From: Craspedostauros australis
Lineage: Eukaryota; Bacillariophyta; Bacillariophyceae; Mastogloiales; Achnanthaceae
NCBI GenBank assembly: GCA_026770025.1
Contig: JAMXDE010000020.1
Coordinates: 806,001-870,000, forward strand
DNA: 64,000 nucleotides
Direction of reading: 5' to 3'
Of this stretch, positions 43,487 through 54,631 are shown piece by piece. How positions within the stretch are numbered: position 1 is the stretch's first letter; each line of letters starts with the position of its first letter. Under the pieces are notes generated by a model. It had not been told where the DNA came from. It made no database searches and was given only the letters and a program-made list of their open reading frames with translations. Position numbers and translations under genes: made by a program.

Positions 43487-44371
43487 TCATGTCATGGACA
43501 ACGCATCAAGAGGATTGTAGTCATCGGGAAGTTCCTCCAGATTGTAGTAGTATCCGTACGCCGTATCCAACACAGGTTCTCCTGTCGTTTCATCGACGGG
43601 CATTCCCTCCAACCGAGCGGCGTTGGGTATGGCCGCGACGCGCTGAAATCCAAGGCGCTCCCACAGCTTGATGGAGGCGTGGTTGGATGCAAACACGAGG
43701 TTGAAATAGCTACCCTTGAATCCCAGCTGCTTCGCGTACAGCAGGAAGCAGGATCCCATGAGTGTGCCGACACGGTGACCCCGTATGGACGGATCCACGA
43801 TGAAGCCGCCGTTGCAGATGTGACTGCACCTCCCTGGGAAGTTGGGCTTGATATAGAAGCTGCCCAGCACCTTCTGCGTTGTGGTGTCCCTCACCACGAA
43901 TGCCGTGTGGCTCAAGAAGTACCCGCGGAAACTGGTCTCATCTTCAAAGAGCGGTTCGAACGGCCACGCCTTGCCTTCCACGATGACATCGTTCATCAGC
44001 CGCCTGCCTGCTTCGACATCCTCCATGGAATCGAACGTACCCACTTCGACGTGCGCAGCCGTTCCATCGTGTACATTTGGCAACGTCGTGTGCAACGGAA
44101 ACGGAGCCAAACTCTCGATCCCCGCCTTTCCGTCCGACGGGGTCCCTGAATAGGCGGAAACGGAGAACAACCTTGTGCTTGTGGTTGTCCGTGGGCCGGG
44201 CGGATGATTGACTGTGCCGCGAGCGAAGCCGGGCATCAAGCCGGGTTCCCACGCTGATGCATTCCTTTGCGTGATGCCTGTTGTGTGCCCACGTCGGCCG
44301 TCGCAATGATGAGGCGAATAAGCTGCTTGGACAGAGCCCATCCATCCTTCGGAAGCAGCCAGCGCCACCAT
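43487..44371 (-). CDS. GNAT-family N-acetyltransferase
   Basis: Single exon; 294 residues from the chosen ATG (MVALAASEGW), though the open frame runs upstream to 44899 with other in-frame ATGs at 44488 and 44428. The GNAT fold is clear: VEVGTFDSMEDVEAGRRLMN, FRGYFLSHTAFVVRD, VLGSFYIKPNFPG, and motif A CNGGFIVDPSIRGHRVGTLM with the RGHRVG acetyl-CoA loop, then FNLVFASNHASIKLWERLGF. It resembles fungal GNAT proteins of the azetidine-carboxylate/proline acetyltransferase type, but the substrate is not certain. The roughly 80 residues before the domain contain TRLFSVSAYSG, which would suit the end of a mitochondrial presequence. Confidence 0.8.
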   Translation of the reverse strand: MVALAASEGWMGSVQAAYSPHHCDGRRGHTTGITQRNASAWEPGLMPGFARGTVNHPPGPRTTTSTRLFSVSAYSGTPSDGKAGIESLAPFPLHTTLPNVHDGTAAHVEVGTFDSMEDVEAGRRLMNDVIVEGKAWPFEPLFEDETSFRGYFLSHTAFVVRDTTTQKVLGSFYIKPNFPGRCSHICNGGFIVDPSIRGHRVGTLMGSCFLLYAKQLGFKGSYFNLVFASNHASIKLWERLGFQRVAAIPNAARLEGMPVDETTGEPVLDTAYGYYYNLEELPDDYNPLDALSMT

Positions 44372-44925
44372 GCAGTGCTGCGTCAACTTCCATCGCGGCC
44401 ATTCATGCTGCTGCCGCTTCATTCTCATGGCCGGGCAACGCTTGGAGAACACGAGTACATTTGAGATTGCCTTCGATCCGATCCGCATCTTGTTGTTCGT
44501 ATTGGAATTGCAAATACTATGACATGACCACACGTATGCAATGGACCTAAGGCTGACGTCAATACCATGCAGCCCTCCCTGCTTCTGTTTGCTGTGCCTT
44601 TCCTGATGCCATCCTCTCATGTGTGCGAGGGGAAAGATACGAAATGGCGCGCAACGTGCCAATCTTTGCCACTCATCGAGAATCCACGAATAGAAAGGGG
44701 CTGAACAAGCTCCAACCGAACCCATTCTGCGCCATCGTCTTTGACGCAACACCCAACAAGCGCAAAACGAATCATCGGTCGTGCAGGCCTCGTGAACCAA
44801 CTCAAGAACCGAATCCGCATCAAACCCAGAGAAACAAACCCAAACACAAGAGAGTCCACACACAACAACAAACAACCCATCACGATACCAACACTTCACA
44901 TACTCTACTTTACGAACCTGGCATC
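44372..44925. other. Divergent promoter region
   Basis: 554 bp between GNAT and the glycine-zipper gene; A/C-rich leader before 44926. The upstream part is open in the GNAT frame, so part may be coding if an earlier ATG is used. Confidence 0.45.
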
Positions 44926-45330
44926 ATGAGCGACGACCCCAAGAAGCCAAGCATGGACCCGAAGGAGATCCTCAAGACGATCCGCAATGGAATCAAGTCC
45001 ACCGTGTGCACAACGAACGACGCGCTGAGCCAGCTGCAGGACGCCACAGAGAAGACACGCAAGCCAGTCCAGTCCACATGGCAGACCGTCAAGGAGGAAT
45101 CCACAAAGGCTGGCAAGCAGGTCGTGCACACCTACAACCGACGCAAGGAATACCCGTACGAGATCATCGGCGGCAGCACGCTGTCCGGTGCCCTCCTCAT
45201 GGGTCTTCGGCGCGGAAGGATCGGAGGCATCGTTGGCGGTGCTGTTGCCGGAGGTCTTGCGTACGCAGCAGTGTACGACAAGTTCGATCTGGAGCAGGTG
45301 CCGGATATCATCTTTGGGAAGAAGGGTTAG
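44926..45330 (+). CDS. Small glycine-zipper membrane protein, possibly MICOS-related
   Basis: Single exon, 134 residues. A helical, charged N-terminal half (DALSQLQDATEKTRKPVQST) leads to YEIIGGSTLSGALLMGLRRG and GGIVGGAVAGGLAYAAVYDK, two short Gly/Ala-rich hydrophobic segments separated by RRGR, ending in FGKKG. This hairpin of glycine zippers is what the mitochondrial cristae proteins Mic10 and Mic26/27 (apolipoprotein O family) look like, but the match is to composition and layout, not to a family motif. An alternative upstream start at 44623 would add 101 unlikely residues. A mitochondrial inner membrane location is inferred. Confidence 0.65.
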   Translation: MSDDPKKPSMDPKEILKTIRNGIKSTVCTTNDALSQLQDATEKTRKPVQSTWQTVKEESTKAGKQVVHTYNRRKEYPYEIIGGSTLSGALLMGLRRGRIGGIVGGAVAGGLAYAAVYDKFDLEQVPDIIFGKKG

Positions 45331-45811
45331 GATCCTACTCTATTCTATTGTCTAGAAAGAGAAGAGACATCTCTCTCAAGGAAGGAGGCTTCTCTCTCTC
45401 TGTGCGACCAGAGGAATACTCGTGGAGAATGAGAATGACTGGAACGGCGAGACGGCTATGATTCATGAGCAGGGGCGACTCTCCCTCTCTCTGGTCAATG
45501 CATACATTGGTTGCTTGAAGAATGATCGCCGTCACAGATCAAGATTGGAGTATTGGTAGGGAAACGAAACACCACCAAGGAGTTCCAGCGAAGTGCTATG
45601 TGATATTGGTCAGAGATGGTGTTGCCAAATCATTGTAGAATGGAGATGAACCAAACCAAGCCGATGAGGTCACAAGTTACCATTAGTCCATTCAGTTTGT
45701 ATTTGAATTCTGCAAACACTTAATCTAGCGAGCATACCACTTGCTTGTGTTGCCGGTAAAGATATTGCTGCTGCACACTGGTTATGGGTGTCGGAGTCTG
45801 GTGGAATAGCT
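45331..45811. other. Convergent 3' region with CT/GA repeats
   Basis: 481 bp. Just after the stop of the glycine-zipper gene lie short CT/GA inverted units (45352-45412, for example AGAGA-CA-TCTCT and the tract TTCTCTCTCTCT). Nothing else recognised. Confidence 0.5.
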
Positions 45812-47153
45812 TCATTCATCGTCATCGTTTCCACCGCCGGTCACGCTCTTCCACCAACCACCAAGGCCGCCGGCTTCCTGGGCTTGCAATGATCGTGGCT
45901 GTCGGAATGGTACCAGCCCGCTCTCGAACTTGTTTCGCAGATCGTACACGAACTCCAACGCCGCCGTCTCGGCCTGCGTCAACTCCGGATGCCAATAATC
46001 GATGATGAGCACATGGCGATCCTCTTCGGTCGGGTTGCCCGTCGAATGCGTGAAGGAGGTGTCGATCGTGGTAAGCTTTCCCTCCTCCCATCCGCGACGT
46101 TCTCCGCCGACCTCCATCCAGCAGTCCTTTGGAATCTTCACACCCAGATGCGACGTGAGGATGAAGTTGCGACCATCCGAATGAGGTTGCACGCCGGATC
46201 CTGGCGACTGACGCGCGAAGCAAACACCGCGCACGGCGAACGGGATGGACAAAGAACGCAGCAACTCGTAGGTTTCCGGGAACTCCTTGCAATTTTCCAC
46301 GTTCCAAACACCCAGCCGCTGCAAACGGATGGCGGACCAGCCCTTGCCCATGACCTGGTTTTGCCAGGCGCTGTCGGAACTGAACAACTGTTCGTCGCGT
46401 TTGAGTTTGGCATCGAACTCCTTCTGAATGATTCCAAAGTTTTCTTCCAGATTCTTGGCCCATGGGAAGTATTCCTCTGGTTCGTCGAGGACGTCCCAGA
46501 ATGGCTTGGCAGTCAGTCCATCAACATGTTCTTCGGATGGATCGTGTCCCTCAGCATATCCCTTTGGCGCTTCCACCTTACCTTGTGCGCTGCGATGGCG
46601 TGAGCAAGTTTATCGAACAGAGCAGAGCGGAGTGAGAAAGTTATGATGTCAACCGGAAAGACAAGGGAGATAAACGATGTGAATTCAGGTGCAAGCTTCT
46701 TCAACATTGGATTGCGACAACAACCTGCTGACCTTCACAGAACCACACACGCATGCACGCACACATCCATTCGGACCAACCGCACCTCTTATCGACAGCG
46801 CTGTACGAATAGTGTGATCGCCACCACAGCTATCACCACGATTATCACCAGCATTTCCACCGCCACAACTACCACCACGAATAAAACGATCCGTACCTCT
46901 TGGTGAACTGCCAAATTCGATCGATGTTCTCGCCTTGCTTGGAATAAAAGCCTTCGATGTCCTTCAAGCCATCTTCCACATCCTCCCAGAACTGCATCTG
47001 GCGTTCCGTCAACGCATGGCTGGCGGTGGACATCCTCGTGCTTCCCACGGGTGTCGTCGTCACAGCAGTGAACGCCTTCGTCACGTCCAACGACGTCACC
47101 ACGAGCTGAGCGACCATGAACATCACGCTCGTGTTGCACGAAGTCGACCTCAT
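45812..47153 (-). CDS. Aspartyl/asparaginyl beta-hydroxylase-like 2-oxoglutarate oxygenase
   Basis: Two exons, 47153-46897 and 46589-45812, intron of 307 nt (donor GTACGG, acceptor TCGCAG), 344 residues. The oxygenase core reads WSAIRLQRLGVWN, VRGVCFARQSPGSGVQPHSDGRNF (metal-binding H-x-D), LTTIDTSFTHSTGNPTEEDRHVLIIDYWHPELT, with His and Arg for iron and 2-oxoglutarate. This is the Asp/Asn/Pro hydroxylase family, which modifies EGF-like domains or peptides in animals and other substrates in microbes. The N-terminus from a second Met (MFMVAQLVVTSLDVTKAFTAV) looks like a signal peptide with a Phe after its end, compatible with ER entry or, less surely, the diatom plastid ASAFAP-type signal. Which target it acts on is unknown. 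Confidence 0.82.
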
Positions 47154-47913
47154 CTTTCTTTCGTCGTCTGTTGTCTAGGGTGTGTTGTAGTGTAGTGCAG
47201 TGCAGTGCAGCGTATGGTGCCGTTCTTGAAAGTGCAATGATACACTCCACAATGCTCCACCTCCGATGTCGTGTCGTCTGATCAGAATGGAAAGAGGTCG
47301 ATGGTGTGGTGCACGATCTTTCTTCATCAACAACAATTCACGTTGTGTGGAGTGCGCGATGGCGTCATCGTGTCTCATCCGCAATGGCTTCGGCGTTGCG
47401 CTGGTTTTGTGACGAACGAAGCGATGTTGTGGAAGTTGCGGTGAGTTGTATTGATTGGGTCTTGTTTCGTGCTCCATCACGAGCATATGTGGTCGAACGA
47501 GTCAGGGATTGTAAACACCTCGCATCACTCTTCAATCGTGTGTGTCTTGCGCAACAACAGCGTGACAAAACCTGGCGGTGGCAATTCGAGGGCACAAACC
47601 GCGGAGCCAGAACGCTTCTCCTTGGGCGCTGTGTCAATCACGGAAGAGTGCGCGCGGAGGGAGAAACAGAGCGGCATCGGCAGCAGCGGCAGGACACCCA
47701 GGGAAGAGCGGAGCACAGAGCATTCAGCCAGCAAGAGATCTTCTCGCATCCATTCATATCCAATCACATCCAATTGCACACTTCCATCATCCGCACGGAA
47801 AGCTGGAACGGCCCAGTGGCTATAGCGGCAAGGGCGACAACCAGCGCAGGACACAAAGGAGGCAGACGGCGAAGGAACCAAGGAGGAAGGAGGACGAAAG
47901 CCGAATCAGCGGG
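47154..47913. other. Divergent promoter region of hydroxylase-like and myosin genes
   Basis: 760 bp. The myosin frame is open upstream to 47578, so the start could be earlier; the 47914 ATG was chosen because the translation before it is basic and low complexity. No motif stands out. Confidence 0.45.
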
Positions 47914-50900
47914 ATGGTTGCAAAGACGGCGATCTGGGTTCGGACTTCTCTCCTGGACAAGCAGAAGAAGTCGGCAGAGGTTGGCCAGGATGCTACCAAA
48001 AGCAGCGCCACTAACAGCAATGGCAATGGCAATGGCAGCGGAAAGTCTGGTGCATCCCGAGGAGGGCCATTGCAATCGCCGCTGTCGCCAACCCCGGCAG
48101 CAGCGTCGGCGGCCATAGGCTTCCGAGGCATCGTCATGTCGCCCTCGACTGCCAAAAAGGAGCGCTTCACGCGGTCGCGCCTCAACTCCAGCCTCTCGTC
48201 GGCCTCCATCGACTTGGATCGCAGCGGCGGTGCATTCTCATGGGTGCGCTGCCAGATCATGTCGGGAGATCTTGCCAGATACGAAACGGAAGGCCTGACC
48301 GTGCGTGTGGCGGAACCGACCTCGTCGTACTTCGATGAAGTCCTCGTGCTGTCCAGCGCGCTGTTTGCCAAGCCGAAACCGAGGCCTCCGTATTCGTCGA
48401 GCAGCAGCGGAGGCAAGGCGGGCGATCGGCAGGAGCTTCCCATCCTCATGGCGAACGAATGGTCAGCCAAGGAAGTGGAGGCCTTGTCTGCTGTTTCCTC
48501 GTCGGCGTCAAATGCAGGCAAGGATAAGAGAAGCAGGGACAAATCGCCGACGCCAAGCAAGTCGTCAAAGTCGAGCGTGGGTTCCCCGAAGAGGACCAAG
48601 TCCTCTTCCACAGCCGGTTCGTCGTCAACGTCGTCCAAGTCCAAGACCAAAGCGAAGCGGATTGTGCTGCCACCGGATGACCTCATCACCTTGACCCATC
48701 TCCATGAGCCTGCGGTGGTTTGCGCGCTGGAACGCCGGTACCAAAGCGACATCATCTACACTGCGACGGGTCCCATCCTGCTGGCGCTCAACCCCTTCAA
48801 ACGCATACCGCGTCTGTACGATGAGTCCGTCATGAACGAGTACTGGATGCACAGCGAGAAGGTGAAGGGAGGTAAATCGTCCAAGACGGCAGGAAACAGC
48901 AGCAGTAGCAGCAAGAAACGTGCCTTCCAAAACAAGGACGGCACCATGAGACCGCACATCTTCCAATCATCACATCGCGCCTTCAGATCGATGATGCAGG
49001 CGATCGATACGCAAAGACAAAACGAAATGGTTGATGCGCAGCACAAGAACAGCGAAGCAGTAACGGCAACAGCGTCACCAATCAAAGGCAAGAACAAGGC
49101 AGGTTCCACTGCCGAAGAATCCAATGACGATACCAGTGCAAGCGGGACGTTCGTGCAAGTCAACCAATCTTTGCTGGTCAGTGGAGAGTCCGGCGCAGGC
49201 AAGACCGTCACCACCAAGCACGCCATGAAATATCTGGCATCCCTGAGCCATCGCAAGGCGGAGTTCGAAAAGAAACGGCGCAAACGGCGAGAGGCGAGTC
49301 CAGGACGGAGGGAGCTGCCTCGCACCAACAGCGGAGACCTGGTGGATCTCAATTCATCCTTGCATGCCTCCATGGAACGCCGTCGCCAAAGTTCCACGTC
49401 ACGGCCGGGACTATCCACATCCAAGGAGACATCCAAGGCGGGTGGTAATTCCAGAGGACATTCCTGGAAGGCAGGCGCAATGATCGAGGAGCGGAGTAAG
49501 TGCTGACAATGCAACGCATGGTCAATGCGAACGGTGATGCTGCTCGACAGCGCTACTATTGAGTGTGCAATGATGGAAGAAGTTCTCCGTGCAGCAACTT
49601 ACTCGCTCATGATCCACACACGAGGGATAAGGCATATGCATGACGAAAGATCATTCGCGTTACTCACAAGTGCGCGCGCCACAATGAACACACGATGGTG
49701 GTGATACTACGATACGAACATATGAATTTCATGCTCATGCTACTCGACGCGACGCTACTCACACTCCACTCTACTTTGCTTTGCTTTGCTCGACACTGCT
49801 GTCCCCCAACAGTCCTTGAATCCAATCCGATACTGGAATCCTTCGGAAATGCACGCACGGTGCGCAACGACAACTCGTCACGGTTTGGGAAATTCATCGA
49901 GCTGCAGTTCAAAGAATCGGGATCCATCATCGGGGCCAACATCGACACGTATCTCCTGGAAAAGGTCCGGTTGGTGCATCTGATGGAAGGTGAACGTAAT
50001 TTCCACATCTTCTACGAATTCCTGGAAGGGACGACGGAACCAAGCGATCGCCAGACGTACCAGTTGAACAATTTTACTGCGAAGGACTTCAAACTCACGA
50101 ATGGATCAGGCACCTTCGACAGACGTGATGGGGCCAACGATGCGGAGCTGTTTGATGAACTAGTATTTGCTATGGGCACCATGGGCTTCGATCCGCAGAT
50201 GCAGCAGGATTTGTTTGCCTGCATCGCGGCATTCTTGCATGCGTCAAATCTCACATTCCTGGCGTTGACGGAGGATTCATCGAGCATCGATGCCTCCAAT
50301 CCCCATTTGGCCGTCGTCCTCGATTTGCTGGGGCTCGACAAAGACATGTTCAATGCTGCCATGACAGAGTACGAGATCGATGTTGGGAATTCATCCTACA
50401 CGCGACGGCTCAACGCGGAAGGAGCGCACAAGACTCTGGAGGCGTTCATCAAGGCAGCTTACGGTGCCATGTTCAGCTTCATCGTCCAGACCGTCAACAA
50501 GAAGATCGACTTTCGACCCAAACCAGGGACGCATATTCACAAGTCGGAGCGCAAGGCAGCTTCCATCAGCGTGTTGGATATCTTTGGATTCGAATCGTTT
50601 CAAGTCAATTCGTTCGAGCAGCTTTGTATCAACTACTGCAACGAAGCCTTGCAGCAGCAATTCAACACATTCATTTTCAAAACGGAGCAGGAGGAGTATC
50701 AGCGAGAAGGTACGTGCTCCGCTAGTATGGCTGTTGCGATGGCCGTAGATGCTGGTGGTTGCTTCTTCTGCGTTTTTCTTTTTCCTGATGTCGTCGTCGT
50801 CGTCGTCGTCGTGAGAATGGGAATCTTCATTGGTGTGAAATACGAGCACTGCGAGCAGAATATCTTCTCGAGAGGCTTGTCCTTGCGCGCATTTTGTATC

Positions 50901-52823
50901 AATCGTCAGTCAATCATATGCTCTGTGCACTGTGCGAAGTACCTGCCACACTAATGTTCTCACAACAAGCAACAACGCCAACAACAACAATGGTGCATTC
51001 AATGCGCCACTATTCCGGCCTTTGATACGAAACGGGACATGTGCGCAGGCGTGGCATGGGAGTTCATCGAGTTCCCAGACAACCAGGATGTCATCGACCT
51101 GATTGACGGAAAGGTCGGCGTGCTGTCCATCCTCACCGACACCTGCCGGACGCCCAGAGGAACAGACAAGTCCTTCGTGGATTCTATGTACAAGCAAGTG
51201 GAGGTCCATTCCAGATTTCTTGGCAAGGCCCTGCACAAAGGCAAGAAGCAATTCATCGTTGATCATTACGCAGGACCTGTGCTGTACTATTGCGACGGAT
51301 TTGTGGAGAAGAACAAGGACGAGACGCCACGTGGTGCCGCGACAATGCTCGAATCATCATCAAAAAGCTTTGTTCAGCTTTTGGGCAAGATCATTGAGAG
51401 CAGCAGTGAGAGCGGCGTTGCAGGTGGCAGCAGCAATAACCGCGGTGCTGGTGGGGGTGTGGATATCCCTGGCCGCATGTCAAAAAAGAAGAAACGACCC
51501 ACCGTCGGCGGCCAATTCTCGTCACAGCTCAAGAACTTGCGCCGGAGGATCGAAAGCAGTACGCCGCACTACATCCGATGCCTCAAACCAAACCAGACCC
51601 TCGAGCCGGCGAAATATGAGCACGCCATGGTGGCAGACCAACTACGCTACGCTGGTGTGCTGGAGGCCATCCGTGTTTCGCGGGCAGGTTACTCACAACG
51701 GTACATGCGCCAGGATTTTCTTCAACGCTATCGTTTCATCGCTCTGAAGCAGGTTGCGTCGGCGGCTGATGATCGTAAGATTGATACCCTCGTCAGGAAG
51801 GTGGCGCTCAAGATATGGAAATCCAAGAATCGCAAGAAGGATCCTCCCGAAAACTGCGAGGCAGCCGTCGGAATTCAAACGGGAAAATCCAAGGTATTCC
51901 TACGCCAATTCGCGTTCGAGTATTTGGAGAAATATCGAACTGACCAACTAAACAAGGCGAGCACAGTCCTGCAGCGCATTGCCCGTGGGTATCTTGTGCG
52001 GTCAGAACGTGAACGCGATCTGCGCCGAATCATCGTGGTCCAATCCTGCGTCCGCAGACACTTTGCTTGCAAGATCATGATCCACCATCGCAGAGTGAAG
52101 GCGGCGATTCGCATCCAGAGCAAGGCACGTCAATCCAAGGCCCGCAGTCTTTTCCAAAAGTACAAAATTCTGGCGATCACAGCACAACGATTTGCGAGAG
52201 GGAGGCGCGATCGGGCTGTGTACGAGGCAATGCACGAAGCACACTTGAAGGAGCAGGAGGCCAAGCAATTGGCATTCTCCAGCGCTGTCGTGATCCAATC
52301 CACATTCCGCCGCTTCATTGCGCAGGCGAAGTTTAAGAACACCGTGATGGAGAAGCAGCGCGAATCATCCAAGCTGCAGGGCGAGGCCTTGTCGGTTGCG
52401 ATCAGATCGGACAAGGCGGCAGCAGTGGCACGCGAAACAGTCAAGGCGAAGACGAAGGAGGTGGGAGATCTCAACGATCGACTGGCAACTGCAGAAAGCA
52501 CAGCAGACAGGGCAGCTGTGGCAGAGGAGCAGGCAGAAGATCTTCGAAAGGAGTTGGAATCAGCAAGGAATGCGATGAGGATGCTGCAGGAACGCCTCAA
52601 GGAGTCCGAAGCCTATGCGGCTACGCTGCACTCCGAGAACAAGAAGCTGAAGAAGAAGCTCGACAGTAGCAGCAGCAATGGCCGAAACGGTAAAAAATCG
52701 CGGTACCGCGACCACCCCGACCTGGAGCAACTCAATGCGAACTTGCTATCCATGGTATCACAGAGTGAACAAAGCAAGACGGCGACTGACGCGCTGGTCG
52801 AATCTTTGAAGATATTGCTTTGA
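47914..52823 (+). CDS. Unconventional myosin heavy chain
   Basis: Three exons: 47914-49495, 49813-50709 and 51049-52823, 1417 residues. Residues 1-245 are Ser-rich with an SH3-like stretch. The motor follows: LTHLHEPAVVCALERRY, P-loop GESGAGKT (424-431), ILESNPILESFGNA (from 528), switch I NDNSSRFG (546-553), switch II DIFGFESF (783-790), EFIEFPDNQDVIDLI and the actin-binding HYIRCLKPN. Between P-loop and switch I there are about 101 residues where the shortest myosins need about 32; the extra is basic and Ser-rich. Another insertion sits before the P-loop (about 320-415). Residues about 1130-1250 contain several IQ-type motifs (TVLQRIARGYLVRSERERDL, VVIQSTFRRFIAQ), then a coiled coil to about 1375. 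No FERM, MyTH4 or dilute domain is present. A vesicle or organelle motor role is inferred. Confidence 0.93.
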
Positions 52824-53152
52824 ATCGGCACAGTGAAACGTAGAGAGACAACAGCACGAGTGTAGACGGACAAGGGCCAGGGCGTGAGCATGAGCATGGG
52901 CAGGAAGGCAGGGAAATAGACAAAGAGAAGATAGGCGAAGAGACATGCACACAAGCACACACGTGCTCGCCTATATTCATGCACGCACAAACACGCAATG
53001 CACACACACACACACACACACACCCGTACAGAAACGAGATGATCAAGATCTAACTGCGTGGCGTCTACACTTATGGATGGATGGGATGGAGGTATTCCGC
53101 AGCCACGACGCGACCAATGCTTGCAACCACTTGCTCTCTTTCTCTCCCGAGT
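52824..53152. other. Convergent 3' region with CA microsatellite
   Basis: 329 bp between the myosin and DUF6824 stops, including the (CA)n tract at 53001-53023. Confidence 0.6.
53001..53023. repeat. (CA)n dinucleotide repeat
   Basis: An uninterrupted CA tract of about 11 units. Confidence 0.9.
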
Positions 53153-54631
53153 CTACACGGAGGCAACTTGCCACGTGGATGCACGGCTGCCATCCTGCGA
53201 CGGATTCTGGAAAGAGTGGCTGTCTCTCGATGCTGACGAAACGAGCGTACTATGCTCCTGCTTCGCTAACGGCGACGACGATGATAACGATGGTGTTGGT
53301 GGGGATGACGATGACGACGACGTAGAGATGGAGGAAGCGCCTGCTCTCGGAGGGAGGAAGTCTGTCAGGTACAGCTCCCGTTCCTCTTTGGTCAAATCCT
53401 TGAGCTTGATCTCCTTCATTTCTCGGCGTCTCATCAGCAATGCCGAAGGTCGAATAACGAGAGGCTCTTCATCGCTGACTGCGTTACGGACCTGGTACTC
53501 TTGACCCACCATGCCACGCGAGCGCGGGGTGGTCTGCGCAGGGTGGCCATGCGGACTATTGCCAATACTGGTAGTGGTACTACGGATATTGGGACTGGAA
53601 CGTTGGCTTTTGCTGGCGCTCGCACCGTCACTGCAAGGTGACAGGTAGGCATCGGATCGCTTCGAGTCATCCTCGCCTCCAGGCGTTGCCTTGCGCTTGC
53701 GACGCAGCTCGGGAGCATTCTCCCGCAAGGCCTGGCAAGTCTTCTCCCTGGCTTTCTCGTCGCCGATGTCGTACCACATCACCTGGCCCTTCCACGATTC
53801 CTTTTCACGATTGAGGAACCGGCCTCCTTTGGCTCGGATCTTCTCCACGACAATCTCAGCAACCGCGGGCTTGTCCTTCTTCTTGGCCTCGAGGTATTTG
53901 CCTTGGTAATCCTTGACGAGCTTGCGGAAGTACCGATTGCCGCTGTGCGCGTTGGTAGCACCGCCACGGCCCGACAGCACATCTTCTGGTTGCACGTCGA
54001 TGATGGGCGCTCGGTAGGTGATGGGAGTCAGCTGATACAGCATCGGCATTTGCTGAGGGTCTGGGGCTCCTCCATGCTCGTAGCCTGGAGGGTTTGGCGC
54101 CACCGTCAGAGGTGGCAGTGATGTTGGAGGTGGCAATGTCAGTCGTGGTGATGACGAGGAGACCGAAGTAGACAGCCGATCCTGGTTGTCGACGGATGGC
54201 ATGCTGTGAAGTTGCTGATGACGATACAGCGAGGCATCGCGGGTGCCTAGATACGGACTACGATGGTAGTCGTGCTGGTGATCATACGGAAGGTGTGCGG
54301 CGGGAAGGTAGGGATGATGCTCGTGCCCTTTGTAGTGATGATCATGATGCTGCTCATGACGCTGATCATGACGGTGATTTTGATGATGTTCACCATCGTG
54401 GGGCGAGTACGATCCGCCATTGGCCATGGTCTCTTGAGGTTCAGGTGGGCCGTGGCGTGGATCATGCGAGAATGACTGTCGGCCTTCGTATGACGGATCT
54501 CTCCTCATGGGATGGGCGTTTTGGTAATTCCCATGGTCGGGATGCAAGCGGCCGTCTGCTGTCTCGGCATACCCATGATCATGGGATACGCCACGCTCAT
54601 AGCGATCATCACGCTCATCGCCGTGCACCAT
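53153..54631 (-). CDS. DUF6824-domain protein, likely nuclear regulator
   Basis: Single exon, 492 residues. The domain at about 214-310 reads PEDVLSGRGGATNAHSGN, then YFRKLVKDYQGKYLEAKKKD, KGGRFLNREKE, VMWYDIGDEKAREKTCQALR and ENAPELRRKRKA. This is the DUF6824 domain, very numerous in diatoms and other stramenopiles and of unknown molecular function; the basic, conserved helix suggests DNA binding, which is inference. Residues 1-150 are extremely His-, Asp- and Tyr-rich (HHQNHRHDQRHEQHHDHHYK), and the C-terminus is Ser/Pro-rich, so both arms are probably disordered. A second conserved-looking segment EEPLVIRPSALLMRRREMKE lies near residue 400. No intron. Confidence 0.88.
   Translation of the reverse strand: MVHGDERDDRYERGVSHDHGYAETADGRLHPDHGNYQNAHPMRRDPSYEGRQSFSHDPRHGPPEPQETMANGGSYSPHDGEHHQNHRHDQRHEQHHDHHYKGHEHHPYLPAAHLPYDHQHDYHRSPYLGTRDASLYRHQQLHSMPSVDNQDRLSTSVSSSSPRLTLPPPTSLPPLTVAPNPPGYEHGGAPDPQQMPMLYQLTPITYRAPIIDVQPEDVLSGRGGATNAHSGNRYFRKLVKDYQGKYLEAKKKDKPAVAEIVVEKIRAKGGRFLNREKESWKGQVMWYDIGDEKAREKTCQALRENAPELRRKRKATPGGEDDSKRSDAYLSPCSDGASASKSQRSSPNIRSTTTSIGNSPHGHPAQTTPRSRGMVGQEYQVRNAVSDEEPLVIRPSALLMRRREMKEIKLKDLTKEERELYLTDFLPPRAGASSISTSSSSSSPPTPSLSSSSPLAKQEHSTLVSSASRDSHSFQNPSQDGSRASTWQVASV

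Noticed and set aside
47820..48755. 311-codon minus-strand ORF
   Set aside because: Antisense shadow of the Ser-rich myosin N-terminus.
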